Notes: generated by a model from the sequence alone, not told the origin. A DNA stretch of 64,000 nucleotides from Pseudomonas sp. stari2 (GCF_040760005.1 NZ_CP099760.1:6170001-6234000), one strand, 5' to 3'; positions 19,361 to 29,361 are shown, counted from the first letter of the stretch. Numbers and translations: made by a program.

Positions 19361-20470
19361 TTATTTACCGGATTTGATCTTGGTCCAGCTGCGAGTCATT
19401 TCACGCTGGGTCGCCGCTGGCAGATCGGCGATGGCATACAGCTTGGCCTGCACGTCGGCTGGCGGGTAGATGCCTGGATCGCTGGTGATGTCTTTCTCTA
19501 CCAGTGGTGTTGCAGCAGCGTTACCGTTCGGGAAACGTACGGCGTTGGTGATGCCGGCCATGACTTCAGGCTTCTGCAGGAAGGTCATGAACTTGTAGGC
19601 GCCTTCAACGTTTTCGGCATCCTTCGGAATGGCAACCATGTCGAAGAAGCTGCCAGCGCCTTCCTTCGGAATCGCGTAGCTGACTTTCACCTTGTCACCC
19701 GCCTCGGCGGCACGGGACTTGGCCTGCTGCACGTCACCCGAGTAACCGACCGCTACGCAGATATTGCCGTTGGCCAGGTCCGAGATGTACTTGGACGAGT
19801 GGAAGTAGGTGATCGATGGACGAATCTTGAGGAACAGGTCCTCGGCTTTCTTGATGTCTTCTTTCTTCTGGGAGTCGGTTGGCAGGCCCAGGTAGTGCAG
19901 CGCGACCGGCAGCATTTCGGTCGGCGAATCGAGGAAGCTCACGCCGCAGCCCTTGAGCTTGGCGATGTTTTCCGGCTTCAGCAGAGTGTCCCAGGAGTCG
20001 ATCTTGTCGACGCCCAGAGCAGCCTTGACCTTCTCCGGGTTGTAGCCGATGCCGATCGAACCCCACATGTACGGGAAGGCGTGCTTGTTGTCCGGGTCGC
20101 TGACCGACACGGCCTTGAGCAGGTCCTGGTTCAGGTTCTTCCAGTTAGGCAGCTTGGAGCGATCCAGTTCCTGGTAAACACCGGCCTTGATCTGCTTGGC
20201 CAGGAAGTTGTTGGACGGCACGACCACATCGTAGCCGGACTTGCCCGCCAGCAGCTTGGCTTCCAGGGTTTCGTTGGAATCGAATACGTCGTAGACCACC
20301 TTGATCCCCGACTCTTTCTCGAAGTTCGCGATGGTGTCAGGAGCGATGTAGTCGGACCAGTTGTAGACGTGCAGAACTTTGTCGTCCGCGTGAACCGCGC
20401 CCGCCATCATGCCCGCGACAGACAGGGCCAGAAGAGTCTTGCCAGCAAGCTTTTTACCTAATGCCTTCAT
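19361..20470 (-). CDS. spuD: Putrescine-type periplasmic binding protein
   Basis: A 369-aa paralogue of SpuE with a signal peptide ending AGAVHA. It has [22 protein letters not shown] and, at the position of SpuE Trp271, Phe275 in GAGSFFDMV. That exchange marks the putrescine-specific type in P. aeruginosa. Upstream, 171 bases separate it from spuC and include an imperfect hairpin (20565-20583), so spuD may also have its own promoter or be set at a different level. Confidence 0.94.
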   Translation of the reverse strand: MKALGKKLAGKTLLALSVAGMMAGAVHADDKVLHVYNWSDYIAPDTIANFEKESGIKVVYDVFDSNETLEAKLLAGKSGYDVVVPSNNFLAKQIKAGVYQELDRSKLPNWKNLNQDLLKAVSVSDPDNKHAFPYMWGSIGIGYNPEKVKAALGVDKIDSWDTLLKPENIAKLKGCGVSFLDSPTEMLPVALHYLGLPTDSQKKEDIKKAEDLFLKIRPSITYFHSSKYISDLANGNICVAVGYSGDVQQAKSRAAEAGDKVKVSYAIPKEGAGSFFDMVAIPKDAENVEGAYKFMTFLQKPEVMAGITNAVRFPNGNAAATPLVEKDITSDPGIYPPADVQAKLYAIADLPAATQREMTRSWTKIKSGK

Positions 20471-20564
20471 GCGTCATGCTCCAAATTTTTCTTTTTTGAA
20501 CCACTTTGTTCAGCGGCCGAACCCGGACAACTGGAACCGCGGCTAGTCTGGCAAGATACGAGGC

Positions 20565-20583
20565 GGTCTTTCAAGAAAAGACC
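20565..20583 (-). other. Small hairpin in the spuC-spuD gap
   Basis: GGTCTTT and AAAGACC arms around a 5-base loop, extended by imperfect AGGC/GCCT pairing. It is a weak attenuator or processing-site candidate. The remainder of the gap 20471-20641 shows no other clear site. Confidence 0.35.
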
Positions 20584-20641
20584 AGCCTTTCCAACTGCTC
20601 CGAGCGACAGCGCAACAGCTCCATCGCTCAGAGCCTAGCAC

Positions 20642-22006
20642 TTAGCCCTGCAATGCACTGAGGGTGAGGTCCAGGCACTTGCGTGCCTTGGTCACCAGCT
20701 CATCGATCTCCGCCTTGCTGATCACCAGCGGCGGCGCAATGATCATGGTGTCGCCCACGGCACGCATGATCAGTCCGTTGTCGAAGCAGAACTGGCGGCA
20801 GATCATGCCGACGCCCTTGCCTTCGTAACGCTTGCGCGTGGCCTTGTCCTGGACCAGTTCGATGGCCCCCAGCAGACCGACCCCGCGCACTTCACCCACC
20901 AACGGATGATCGTTCAGTTCGCGCAGACGCTTCTGCAAATACGGTGCCGTTTCTTCGTGGACATGCTCGATGATTTTCTCTTCGCGCAGGATCCGGATGT
21001 TTTCCAGACCCACCGCTGCAGCCACCGGGTGACCGGAGTAGGTGAAGCCGTGGTTGAAATCGCCGCCCTCGTTGAGCACCGCCACCACTTCGTCGCGCAC
21101 GATCAGGCCACCCATCGGGATGTAGCCGGACGTCAGGCCTTTGGCGATGGTCATCATGTGCGGCTTGAGGTCGTAGAAATCGCTGCCGAACCATTGGCCG
21201 GTACGGCCGAAACCGCAGATCACTTCGTCCGCCACAAACAGGATGTCGTACTTGGCGAGGATTTCCTTGATGCGCGGCCAGTAGGTGTCTGGCGGAATGA
21301 TCACGCCGCCAGCGCCCTGGATCGGCTCGGCAATGAAGGCACCGACGTTGTCGACGCCGACTTCGAGAATCTTCTCTTCCAGCTGATTGGCCGCCCAGAT
21401 CCCGAATTCTTCCGGGGTCATGTCGCCGCCTTCGGCGAACCAGTACGGCTGGGCGATGTGGACGATGCCCGGGATCGGCAAGTCGCCCTGTTCGTGCATA
21501 TAAGTCATGCCGCCCAGGCTCGCGCCGGCCACGGTGGAGCCGTGGTAACCGTTCTTGCGGCTGATGATGACTTTCTTGTTCGGCTGGCCCTTGATCGCCC
21601 AGTAGTGGCGAACCATGCGCAGCATGGTGTCGTTGCCTTCGGAGCCGGAACCGGTGAAGAACACGTGGTTCATGCCTTCCGGCGCCACGTCGGCAATGGC
21701 CTTGGCCAGTTCCAGTGCCGGCGGGTGAGCGGTCTGGAAGAACAGGTTGTAGTAAGGCAGTTCGCGCATCTGTTTGGCGGCAGCATCCGCCAGTTCATCG
21801 CGGCCATAACCGATTGCCACGCACCACAGACCCGCCATGCCATCGAGGATCTTGTTGCCCTCGCTGTCCCACAGGTACACGCCCTTGGCGTTGGTGATGA
21901 TCCGTGGACCCTTTTCTTTCAGCTGCTTGAAGTCGCTGAACGGGGCCAGGTGGTGCTCGCTGCTGAGGGCTTGCCACTCACGGGTTTGCGGGTTGTTGCT
22001 GGTCAT
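20642..22006 (-). CDS. spuC: Putrescine--pyruvate aminotransferase
   Basis: A 454-aa class III PLP aminotransferase that turns putrescine into 4-aminobutanal with pyruvate as acceptor. The PLP Lys is 289 in MTIAKGLTSGYIPMGG. The family signature LFVADEVICGFGRTG precedes it, and the phosphate-binding TGSGSEGNDTM is at about 118. It opens the transaminase branch of putrescine breakdown, alongside the glutamylation branch started by SpuB. It lies 56 bp after spuB and is probably in the same transcript. Confidence 0.94.
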   Translation of the reverse strand: MTSNNPQTREWQALSSEHHLAPFSDFKQLKEKGPRIITNAKGVYLWDSEGNKILDGMAGLWCVAIGYGRDELADAAAKQMRELPYYNLFFQTAHPPALELAKAIADVAPEGMNHVFFTGSGSEGNDTMLRMVRHYWAIKGQPNKKVIISRKNGYHGSTVAGASLGGMTYMHEQGDLPIPGIVHIAQPYWFAEGGDMTPEEFGIWAANQLEEKILEVGVDNVGAFIAEPIQGAGGVIIPPDTYWPRIKEILAKYDILFVADEVICGFGRTGQWFGSDFYDLKPHMMTIAKGLTSGYIPMGGLIVRDEVVAVLNEGGDFNHGFTYSGHPVAAAVGLENIRILREEKIIEHVHEETAPYLQKRLRELNDHPLVGEVRGVGLLGAIELVQDKATRKRYEGKGVGMICRQFCFDNGLIMRAVGDTMIIAPPLVISKAEIDELVTKARKCLDLTLSALQG

Positions 22007-22062
22007 GCCAATTCTCCTTGTTATCGGTGAAGGCGCGGCGGCTGGCCACCGCGCCCGGCGTA

Positions 22063-23421
22063 TCAGACGGCGAAGAGCAGGTACTCACGCTCCCAGGAAC
22101 TGATCACGCGCTTGAAGTTTTCATGCTCGGCCCGCTTGACCGCGACGTAGCCGGTGATGAAGGTCTTGCCCAGGTATTTCTCGATGGTTGAGCTGTTTTC
22201 CATACGCTCCAGCGCATCTTCGATGGTCAACGGCAGGCGCAGGTTGCGGCGCTCGTAACCACGGCCCACGACCGGCGCGCTCGGGTTGATGCCCTCGACC
22301 ATGCCGATGTAGCCGCAGAGCAGGCTCGCGGCAATCGCCAGGTACGGGTTGGCGTCGGCGCCCGGCAGGCGGTTTTCCACCCGGCGGTTCTGCGGGCCGG
22401 CATCCGGAACGCGCAGGCCCACGGTGCGGTTTTCTTCGCCCCACTCCACGTTCACCGGCGCTGAGGTGTCCGGCAGGAAGCGGCGGAACGAGTTGACGTT
22501 CGGTGCGAACAGCGGCAGCAGTTCCGGGATCAGTTTCTGCAGGCCACCGATGTGGTGCAGGAACAGCTGGCTCATGGTGCCGTCGTCATTGGAGAACACG
22601 TTCTTGCCGGTCTCGATGTCGATGATGCTCTGGTGCAGGTGCATGGCACTGCCCGGCTCGCCGGTCATCGGCTTGGCCATGAAGGTCGCCGCGACATTGT
22701 GCTTGAGGGCGGCCTCACGCATGGTGCGCTTGAACACCAGAATCTGGTCTGCCAGGGACAGGGCATCGCCGTGACGGAAGTTGATTTCCATCTGCGCCGT
22801 GCCGTCCTCGTGGATCAGCGTATCGAGGTCCAGTTCCTGCAGTTCGCACCAGTCGTAGACGTCTTCGAACAGCGGGTCGAATTCGTTCGCCGCTTCAATG
22901 GAGAACGACTGGCGACCGATTTCCGGACGTCCGGAACGGCCGACTGGCGGCTGCAATGGATAGTCAGGGTCGTCGCTGCGCTTGGTCAGGTAAAACTCCA
23001 TTTCCGGCGCCACGATCGGCTGCCAGCCCTTGTCGGCATAGAGTTTCAGGACTTTCTTGAGGACGTTGCGCGGCGACAGCTCGATCGGGTTGCCTTGCTT
23101 GTCGTAGGTGTCGTGGATCACCTGGGCGGTCGGTTCGATGGCCCACGGCACCAGGTACACCGCGTTCTGGTCGGGACGGCAGATCATGTCAATGTCGGCC
23201 GGGTCGAGCAGTTCGTAATAGATGTCGTCTTCGACGTAGTCGCCCGTCACGGTCTGCAACAGAACACTTTCCGGCAGGCGCATGCCTTTTTCGGCGATGA
23301 ACTTGTTGGTCGGCGAGATCTTGCCCCGGGTGATACCGGTCAAGTCGCCGATCATGCATTCGACTTCTGTGATCTTGTGGTCTTTCAACCAATCGGTGAG
23401 CTGGTCGAGGTTGTTACTCAT
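22063..23421 (-). CDS. spuB: Glutamate--polyamine ligase (gamma-glutamylputrescine synthetase)
   Basis: A 452-aa glutamine-synthetase-family enzyme that joins glutamate to polyamines with ATP. The N-terminal beta-grasp region shows VECMIGDLTGITRGKISP. The catalytic domain has PEMEFYLTKRSDDPDYP, SAMHLHQSIID and NPYLAIAASLLCGYIGM. It lacks the C-terminal adenylylation region of true GlnA. The start at MSNNLDQ follows AGAGG. An inverted repeat sits just upstream, and the decayed spuA precedes it, where an intact hydrolase gene is expected. Confidence 0.92.
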   Translation of the reverse strand: MSNNLDQLTDWLKDHKITEVECMIGDLTGITRGKISPTNKFIAEKGMRLPESVLLQTVTGDYVEDDIYYELLDPADIDMICRPDQNAVYLVPWAIEPTAQVIHDTYDKQGNPIELSPRNVLKKVLKLYADKGWQPIVAPEMEFYLTKRSDDPDYPLQPPVGRSGRPEIGRQSFSIEAANEFDPLFEDVYDWCELQELDLDTLIHEDGTAQMEINFRHGDALSLADQILVFKRTMREAALKHNVAATFMAKPMTGEPGSAMHLHQSIIDIETGKNVFSNDDGTMSQLFLHHIGGLQKLIPELLPLFAPNVNSFRRFLPDTSAPVNVEWGEENRTVGLRVPDAGPQNRRVENRLPGADANPYLAIAASLLCGYIGMVEGINPSAPVVGRGYERRNLRLPLTIEDALERMENSSTIEKYLGKTFITGYVAVKRAEHENFKRVISSWEREYLLFAV

Positions 23422-23442
23422 AAATGCCTCTGGGCTGAGTCT

Positions 23443-23458
23443 CCTGACGCGTGTCAGG
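23443..23458. promoter_or_regulatory. Inverted repeat upstream of spuB
   Basis: CCTGAC-GCGT-GTCAGG lies 22-37 bases before the spuB start. It could be an operator half-site pair or a leader hairpin. Function is inferred only from position. Confidence 0.35.
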
Positions 23459-23515
23459 CGGGTTTGACGCACAGGGCGTCGCGTTAAAGGGGGCTTGTTT
23501 GCGCGCAGTACCGGC

Positions 23516-23875
23516 TTACGCCTGGCACCGCGCATCGACAATGAAGGAGGAGCTTACCTGCCCTTTACGCTGGCGTTGCATTTCCTGTGCACATTCCCGG
23601 TGTGCAGAATCTCGGGCACGGCGACGGGCGCGGTGCAGGTCGGGAGCAGGAAAGAGATCTATATTGAAAGGAGAACCGCTGAAGAGGATGCCCTTCCCCG
23701 CGTCCAGAATATCGGACGCCGGCGCCTGATCCGCCATGGACAATGAGATCGCTGGCAGAATGCGAGCCTGGTTGTCGGCTTCGCTGCGGACGGACGTGTC
23801 GCCACTGATGTGATAAGCATACAGACCGTACTGCGAAGAGCAGTCGGTGACGCCGATTAACGGCAGGCGAGACAT
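23516..23875 (-). pseudogene. spuA: Truncated remnant of gamma-glutamyl-polyamine hydrolase (spuA)
   Basis: The frame opens like class-I amidotransferase-type SpuA/PuuD proteins (MSRLPLIGVTDCSSQYGLYA, then HISGD) and keeps ILFSGSPFNIDLF, the counterpart of the family's LFTGSPSNV motif. After about 90 residues the similarity stops. The catalytic elbow (CxGxQ), the distal His-x-Glu and some 150 residues are absent, and the open frame ends at 119 codons against about 250 in the family. It stands at the spuA position next to spuB. I read it as the result of an internal deletion plus decay. A working short protein is unlikely because no catalytic residue remains. Confidence 0.75.
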
Positions 23876-24153
23876 GAAGCACCCCGGTATTATTGCTGTT
23901 ATGGGTTTGACCCGAGCTTAGCCTTGTTCATTTTTTTACACAACACCCCCGTAAAAAATACAACACGGCCTGCTCAAGCCTGCGGGTGGCGCCTCGTTCA
24001 CGGATAAAAAAATGCCCCAAAGTGCCCCATAAATGCCCTCGCGGCGCTTTTTCGGGGCAAAAAAGGCCTCGCTTGACTTCGGCATGCCGTTCGGGTTGAC
24101 TGAAACCAGAAAAGATCAATGATTGATATTTTTAACAACAAAGGTGTTGCATC
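23876..24153. other. Intergenic region upstream of spuI
   Basis: This 278-base AT-rich stretch separates the spuA remnant and spuI and presumably holds the divergent promoters. It contains three spaced copies of ATGCCCC/GTGCCCC (24011-24040). A small stem CAACA-AAGG-TGTTG (24136-24149) keeps the spuI ribosome site in its loop. No consensus promoter could be assigned. Confidence 0.4.
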
Positions 24154-25530
24154 ATGTCGGTACCCCCGCGTGCCGTTCAGCTTAACGAAGCGAACGCGTT
24201 CCTTAAGGAACATCCTGAGGTTCTGTACGTTGACCTTCTGATTGCGGATATGAATGGTGTGGTGCGCGGCAAGCGCATCGAACGCACCAGCCTCCACAAG
24301 GTTTACGAGAAAGGCATCAACTTGCCGGCCTCTCTATTTGCTCTGGATATCAATGGTTCGACGGTGGAAAGCACCGGCCTGGGCCTGGACATCGGCGACG
24401 CTGACCGTATCTGCTATCCAATCCCCGATACCCTGTGCAACGAGCCATGGCAGAAGCGCCCGACCGCGCAACTGCTGATGACCATGCACGAACTCGAAGG
24501 TGACCCTTTCTTCGCCGACCCGCGCGAAGTGCTCCGCCAAGTTGTTGCAAAGTTTGACGAGCTTGGCTTGACCATCTGCGCCGCATTCGAACTCGAGTTC
24601 TACCTGATCGACCAGGAAAACGTGAACGGCCGTCCTCAGCCGCCACGCTCGCCGATCTCCGGCAAACGCCCGCATTCGACCCAGGTCTACCTGATCGACG
24701 ACCTCGACGAATACGTCGACTGCCTCCAGGACATTCTGGAAGGTGCGAAAGAGCAAGGCATCCCGGCCGACGCCATCGTCAAGGAAAGTGCCCCGGCGCA
24801 GTTCGAAGTGAACCTGCACCACGTCGCCGACCCGATCAAGGCATGCGACTACGCGGTACTGCTCAAGCGTCTGATCAAGAACATCGCCTATGACCATGAA
24901 ATGGACACCACCTTCATGGCCAAGCCGTATCCCGGCCAGGCGGGCAATGGCCTGCACGTCCACATTTCGGTTCTCGACAAAGATGGCAAAAACATTTTTG
25001 CCAGCGAGGATCCCGAGCAGAACGCCGCGCTGCGTCACGCGATCGGCGGTGTGCTCGAGACCCTGCCCGCGCAAATGGCTTTCCTCTGCCCGAACGTCAA
25101 CTCCTACCGTCGTTTCGGTGCGCAGTTCTATGTGCCGAACTCGCCGAGCTGGGGCCTGGACAACCGCACCGTCGCCCTGCGCGTACCAACCGGCTCTGCC
25201 GACGCGGTCCGCCTGGAACACCGCGTGGCCGGCGCCGACGCCAACCCGTACTTGCTGATGGCTTCTGTGCTGGCAGGCGTGCATCACGGTCTGACCAACA
25301 AGATCGAGCCTCCGGCTCCGACCGAAGGCAACAGCTACGAGCAGAACGAGCAGAGCCTGCCGAACAACCTGCGCGATGCCCTGCGCGAGCTGGACGACAG
25401 CGAGGTGATGGCCAAGTACATCGATCCGAAATACATCGATATCTTCGTCGCCTGTAAGGAAAGCGAGCTGGAGGAGTTCGAACACTCCATCTCCGACCTC
25501 GAGTACAACTGGTATCTGCATACCGTTTAA
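24154..25530 (+). CDS. spuI: Second glutamylpolyamine synthetase, glutamine synthetase family
   Basis: A 458-aa enzyme of the same family as SpuB but clearly diverged. It shows VDLLIADMNGVVRGKRIERT, AAFELEFYLIDQENVNGRP, NGLHVHISVLDKDGKN and the substrate-site segment ADANPYLLMASVLAGVHHG. By gene context (PA0296-like, next to spuA and spuB) it gamma-glutamylates putrescine or other amines. The ATG follows AAAGGTG. It is divergent from the rest of the spu operon and ends at a strong terminator. Which polyamine it prefers cannot be read from the sequence. Confidence 0.9.
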   Translation: MSVPPRAVQLNEANAFLKEHPEVLYVDLLIADMNGVVRGKRIERTSLHKVYEKGINLPASLFALDINGSTVESTGLGLDIGDADRICYPIPDTLCNEPWQKRPTAQLLMTMHELEGDPFFADPREVLRQVVAKFDELGLTICAAFELEFYLIDQENVNGRPQPPRSPISGKRPHSTQVYLIDDLDEYVDCLQDILEGAKEQGIPADAIVKESAPAQFEVNLHHVADPIKACDYAVLLKRLIKNIAYDHEMDTTFMAKPYPGQAGNGLHVHISVLDKDGKNIFASEDPEQNAALRHAIGGVLETLPAQMAFLCPNVNSYRRFGAQFYVPNSPSWGLDNRTVALRVPTGSADAVRLEHRVAGADANPYLLMASVLAGVHHGLTNKIEPPAPTEGNSYEQNEQSLPNNLRDALRELDDSEVMAKYIDPKYIDIFVACKESELEEFEHSISDLEYNWYLHTV

Positions 25531-25547
25531 GCGGATTGCAGCAAAGG

Positions 25548-25585
25548 AAAACGCCGTTGGCTTCTCAGCCAGCGGCGTTTTTTTA
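25548..25585 (+). terminator. Intrinsic terminator of spuI
   Basis: AACGCCG...CGGCGTT arms extended by TGGC/GCCA, followed by a T7 run. Confidence 0.9.
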
Positions 25586-25648
25586 TTGGCCTCTGTGGCA
25601 GACATTCAAGCTCTGCGTACAATGCCCGCTGCCCCGCAGGAGACTTTC

Positions 25649-26281
25649 ATGACGCGTCCCGCCCCCGTCCGCAAACCCCGTGCCCGCAGCCAGGCGCGGA
25701 TCGATTCGATACTCGACGCCGCGCGCACGCTGCTGGCCGCCGAGGGCGTGGCGAGCCTGTCGATCTACAGCGTGGCCGAGCGCGCGCAGATTCCGCCCTC
25801 CTCGGTCTACCACTTCTTCGCCAGCGTCCCCGCGCTGCTCGAAGCGCTGACGGCGGATGTCCACGCGGCTTTCCGCGCCTGCCTGCAGGCGCCGATCGAT
25901 CACGACGCTCTGCGCGACTGGCGCGACCTGTCCCGTCTGGTCGAACAACGGATGCTGGAGATCTACGACGAAGACGCGGCCGCCCGCCAACTGATCCTCG
26001 CGCAACACGGCCTTACCGAAGTCACCCAGGCCGACCGCCAGCATGACCTCGAACTCGGCGACCTGATGCACAAGCTGTTCGATCACCACTTCGAACTGCC
26101 CAAACTGCCGGATGACGTGGACGTGTTCGCGCTGGCCATGGAACTGGGCGACCGCGTTTACGCCCGCTCGGTGCAGCAGCACGGGCAGATCACCCCGCGC
26201 ATGGCCGAGGAAGGGATGCGGGTGTTCGATGCCTACATCAGCTTGTATCTGCCGCCGTATCTGCCCAAGCGGACTCTCTAG
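25649..26281 (+). CDS. TetR/AcrR family transcriptional regulator
   Basis: The 210-aa protein has an N-terminal TetR DNA-binding domain (SQARIDSILDAARTLLAAEG, then VAERAQIPPSSVYHFFASV with the recognition helix). The C-terminal ligand domain, about 150 residues, is not assignable. The start is supported by CAGGAG six bases before the ATG. It is flanked by the spuI terminator and its own terminator, so it is a single-gene unit. Its targets may be the flanking spu or ssu genes, but nothing in the sequence proves this. Confidence 0.88.
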   Translation: MTRPAPVRKPRARSQARIDSILDAARTLLAAEGVASLSIYSVAERAQIPPSSVYHFFASVPALLEALTADVHAAFRACLQAPIDHDALRDWRDLSRLVEQRMLEIYDEDAAARQLILAQHGLTEVTQADRQHDLELGDLMHKLFDHHFELPKLPDDVDVFALAMELGDRVYARSVQQHGQITPRMAEEGMRVFDAYISLYLPPYLPKRTL

Positions 26282-26300
26282 CGCCGCACGACAGACACAA

Positions 26301-26339
26301 AAAAACCCGAAGGGCTCACACCCTTCGGGGTCGTTTTTT
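26301..26339. terminator. Bidirectional intrinsic terminator
   Basis: CCCGAAGGG and CCCTTCGGG arms with A7 before and T6 after. It sits between the convergent TetR gene and ssuF. Confidence 0.9.
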
Positions 26340-26349
26340 ACTCACAGGC

Positions 26350-26565
26350 TTACAACTTGGCGATGGACACCTCGGTGGATTTCACGAAGGCGATCACTTC
26401 GCTGCCTACCTCCAGTTCCAGCTCCTTGACCGAACGGGTGGTGATCACCGAAGTGACGATGCCGGAAGCGGTCTGCACGTCGATTTCCGACAGCACGTCG
26501 CCGAGAACGATCTCTTTGATCGCGCCTTTGAACTGGTTGCGTACGTTGATGGCTTTGATAGTCAT
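26350..26565 (-). CDS. ssuF: TOBE-domain molybdopterin-binding-like protein of the sulfonate operon
   Basis: The 71-aa single TOBE/Mop domain protein (MTIKAINVRNQFKGAIKEIV, VLSEIDVQTASGIVTSVITT, GSEVIAFVKSTEVSIAKL) is of the kind that binds molybdate or tungstate. It is the last gene of ssuEADCBF, as in Pseudomonas putida, where ssuF is needed for growth on some organosulfur compounds. 27 bp follow ssuB. The mechanism of its role in sulfonate use is unclear. Confidence 0.9.
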   Translation of the reverse strand: MTIKAINVRNQFKGAIKEIVLGDVLSEIDVQTASGIVTSVITTRSVKELELEVGSEVIAFVKSTEVSIAKL

Positions 26566-26592
26566 GGCATTGATTCCTGTCGTTTGCTTGAG

Positions 26593-27399
26593 TTATTGAG
26601 CCCAACGCAATTGCGTAGGCAAGGGTGAAACAGGTTCCGGCGCCGGCGGCTCGCCGGGCAGGGACAACACACGGTTGAGCACTTCGGTTTCCAGTGCGGC
26701 CAGGCGATGGGAGCCACGCACCCGAGGGCGCGGCAGCTCCACTTGCAGGTCGAGACCGACTTCGCCGTCCTCGATCAGAATCACCCGGTCGGCAATCGCC
26801 ACCGCTTCACTGACGTCGTGGGTCACCAGTAACACGGTGAATCCATGCTGCTGCCAGAGACGTTCGATCAGTTGCTGCATCTCGATCCGGGTCAGGGCAT
26901 CCAGTGCGCCCAGTGGCTCGTCGAGCAACAGCAGACGCGGTTGATGAATCAAGGCGCGCGCCAACGCCACACGCTGCTTCTGCCCGCCGGACAGGGCTGC
27001 CGGCCATTCATTGGCGCGATCCGCAAGACCGACCGCATCCAGCGCTTCCAGCGCCTGCGGACGCCAGTCGCCCTTGAGGCCGAGACCGACGTTGTCGATG
27101 ATCTTTTTCCAGGGCAGCAGCCGTGCTTCCTGGAACATCAGCCGGGTGTCTTCCCGCGCATCGCTGAGCGGCGCGGCACCCGCGAGCAGATCGCCGCCGG
27201 TGGGCTGATCAAGGCCGGCGAGCAAGCGCAGCAAGGTGCTCTTGCCGCATCCGCTGCGCCCGACCACGGCGACGAACTGTCCCGCCGGAATGTGCAGGTC
27301 GATGTCACGCAACACCTGTCGCGCGCCGAAGGTCTTCTGCAGGTTGCGCACTACCAGCGGAATCCCGCGTAGCAGGCGTGGAGGTTGTTGAGCCGTCAT
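26593..27399 (-). CDS. ssuB: Aliphatic sulfonate ABC transporter ATP-binding protein
   Basis: The 268-aa ATPase has Walker [13 protein letters not shown] near residue 52, a Q-loop in [12 protein letters not shown], the signature [19 protein letters not shown], Walker [13 protein letters not shown] and the H-loop VTHDVSEAV. The start is the Met before TAQQPPRLL, which overlaps the ssuC stop by 4 bp. It energises sulfonate uptake through SsuC with SsuA as the binding protein. Confidence 0.94.
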   Translation of the reverse strand: MTAQQPPRLLRGIPLVVRNLQKTFGARQVLRDIDLHIPAGQFVAVVGRSGCGKSTLLRLLAGLDQPTGGDLLAGAAPLSDAREDTRLMFQEARLLPWKKIIDNVGLGLKGDWRPQALEALDAVGLADRANEWPAALSGGQKQRVALARALIHQPRLLLLDEPLGALDALTRIEMQQLIERLWQQHGFTVLLVTHDVSEAVAIADRVILIEDGEVGLDLQVELPRPRVRGSHRLAALETEVLNRVLSLPGEPPAPEPVSPLPTQLRWAQ

Positions 27400-28178
27400 G
27401 CCGCACCTCCTTTCGCCACTTGATACGCCGGATGCCAGCGCAACCACACACGTTCAAGTCCACGGGCCGCGAGGTCGGCCAGCTTGCCGAGCACCGCGTA
27501 CAGCAGGATCGCCAGCACCACCACGTCGGTCTGCAAAAACTCCCGGGCATTCATCGCCAGATAACCGATGCCGGAACTGGCGGAGATGGTTTCCGCCACG
27601 ATCAGCGTCAGCCACATGAAGCCCAGGGCAAAGCGCACACCGACCAGAATCGAAGGCAGCGCGCCCGGTAGAATCACCTGCCAGAACAGGCTGAAACCGG
27701 ACAGGCCATAACTGCGCGCCATCTCCACCAGCGCCGGGTCGACGTTACGGATGCCGTGATAGGTGTTGAGGTAAATCGGGAACAGCGTGCCCAATGCCAC
27801 CAGGAAAATCTTCGCCGACTCATCGATGCCGAACCACAGGATCACCAGCGGAATCAGCGCCAGATGCGGCACGTTGCGGATCATCTGCACCGAGCTGTCG
27901 AGCAGGCGCTCGCCCCACTTCGACAGGCCGGTGATGAAGCCCAACACCAACCCGATGCTGCCACCGATGGTGAAGCCCAGCGCGGCGCGCCAGCCGCTGA
28001 TCGCCAGGTGCGTCCAGATTTCGCCGCTACGCACCAGGCTCACGCCAGCTTCGATCACCGCTACCGGTGCCGGCAGAATCCGTGTCGACAACCAACCGGC
28101 CGACACCGACAACTGCCACACCGCCAGCAACAACACCGGCAACGCCCAGGGCGCAAGGCTGTGGATGAGTTTCTTCAT
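27396..28178 (-). CDS. ssuC: Aliphatic sulfonate ABC transporter permease
   Basis: The 260-aa inner-membrane protein of the BPD_transp_1 family has about six membrane segments ([19 protein letters not shown] first). The EAA-type loop is [20 protein letters not shown] near residue 165, ending in [11 protein letters not shown]. It overlaps ssuB by 4 bp and follows ssuD by 9 bp. It forms the homodimeric sulfonate channel. Confidence 0.94.
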   Translation of the reverse strand: MKKLIHSLAPWALPVLLLAVWQLSVSAGWLSTRILPAPVAVIEAGVSLVRSGEIWTHLAISGWRAALGFTIGGSIGLVLGFITGLSKWGERLLDSSVQMIRNVPHLALIPLVILWFGIDESAKIFLVALGTLFPIYLNTYHGIRNVDPALVEMARSYGLSGFSLFWQVILPGALPSILVGVRFALGFMWLTLIVAETISASSGIGYLAMNAREFLQTDVVVLAILLYAVLGKLADLAARGLERVWLRWHPAYQVAKGGAA

Positions 28179-28187
28179 GGCGGCGCC

Positions 28188-29336
28188 TCAGCTCTGGGAC
28201 GCGGCTTTGGGAAGAATGTCGTTGGCCACCATCTCGCCGAACGGGCTGACATAACCGGCGCTCTTCGGTAATTCCGGGCGCTCGACGTCGAGGTGCGGAA
28301 ACAGCAGCTCGGCCACGCGATACGATTCTTCGAGGTGTGGATAACCGGAGAAGATGAAGGTATCAATGCCCAGATCCGCGTATTCCTTCACCCGTGCAGC
28401 CACGGTCGGGCCGTCGCCCACCAGTGCCGTGCCGGCACCGCCGCGCACCAGACCAACGCCGGCCCACAGGTTCGGGCTGACTTCGAGGTTGTCACGGCTG
28501 CCACCGTGCAGCGCGGCCATCCGTTGCTGGCCGACCGAATCGAACCGCGCCAGCGAAGCCTGGGCACGTTTGATAGTGTCGTCGTCCAGATGCGAGATCA
28601 GGCGATCCGCTGCTTGCCAGGCTTCGGCGTTGGTTTCCCGCACGATCACGTGCAGACGAATGCCGAAGCGTACAGTGCGTCCGAGCTTCGCGGCTTTGGC
28701 GCGAACCTGTTCGATCTTCTCGGCGACTGCCGCTGGCGGCTCGCCCCAGGTCAAGACCATTTCCACTTGTTCGGCGGCCAGATCCTGCGCCGCTTCCGAA
28801 GAGCCACCGAAGTACAGCGGCGGACGTGGTTGCTGGATCGGCGGATAGAGCAATTTTGCGCCCTTCACGCTGATGTGCTCGCCGTCGTAATCCACGGTTT
28901 CGCCTTCCAGCACCCGACGCCAGATCCGGGTGAACTCCACCGAGGCCTGATAGCGCGCTTCGTGATCGAGGAACAGACCATCGCCGGCCAGCTCTTCCGG
29001 ATCGCCGCCGGTCACCAGGTTGAACAGCGCACGACCGCCGGACAGACGATCCAGAGTCGCCGCCTGACGCGCCGCCACCGTCGGGGAAATGATCCCGGGG
29101 CGCAGGGCGACCAGAAATTTCAGGCGCTGGGTCACCGGAATCAGCGATGCCGCCACCAGCCACGAATCCTCGCAGGAGCGGCCGGTGGGAATCAGCACGC
29201 CGCCGAAGCCCAGTCGATCCGCCGCTTGCGCGACCTGTTGCAGATAGCCGTGGTCGACGGCGCGGGCGCCTTCGGCGGTGCCAAGGTAATGGCCGTCGCC
29301 GTGGGTAGGCAGGAACCAGAAGATGTTGAGGCTCAT
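28188..29336 (-). CDS. ssuD: FMNH2-dependent alkanesulfonate monooxygenase
   Basis: The 382-aa luciferase-like enzyme (TIM barrel) splits alkanesulfonates into aldehyde and sulfite using reduced FMN from Ssu[21 protein letters not shown] is the family N-terminus. The active-site Cys is in TGRSCEDSW (residue about 54), the catalytic His in IRLHVIVRE, and the Arg-rich lid segment runs around residues 290-300 ([13 protein letters not shown]). The mobile loop and [20 protein letters not shown] near the end are conserved. It lies between ssuA and ssuC. Confidence 0.95.
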   Translation of the reverse strand: MSLNIFWFLPTHGDGHYLGTAEGARAVDHGYLQQVAQAADRLGFGGVLIPTGRSCEDSWLVAASLIPVTQRLKFLVALRPGIISPTVAARQAATLDRLSGGRALFNLVTGGDPEELAGDGLFLDHEARYQASVEFTRIWRRVLEGETVDYDGEHISVKGAKLLYPPIQQPRPPLYFGGSSEAAQDLAAEQVEMVLTWGEPPAAVAEKIEQVRAKAAKLGRTVRFGIRLHVIVRETNAEAWQAADRLISHLDDDTIKRAQASLARFDSVGQQRMAALHGGSRDNLEVSPNLWAGVGLVRGGAGTALVGDGPTVAARVKEYADLGIDTFIFSGYPHLEESYRVAELLFPHLDVERPELPKSAGYVSPFGEMVANDILPKAASQS

Positions 29337-29361
29337 GGAGTGGTCTCCTTGGGGATTCAAA

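Noticed and set aside
23520..23545. Sigma-54 promoter-like TGGCAC
   Set aside because: The required GC at the correct 10-base spacing is missing.
24001..24060. Terminator made of the TGCCCC/GGGGCA repeats upstream of spuI
   Set aside because: The copies are mainly direct repeats and no transcript on the right strand would end there.
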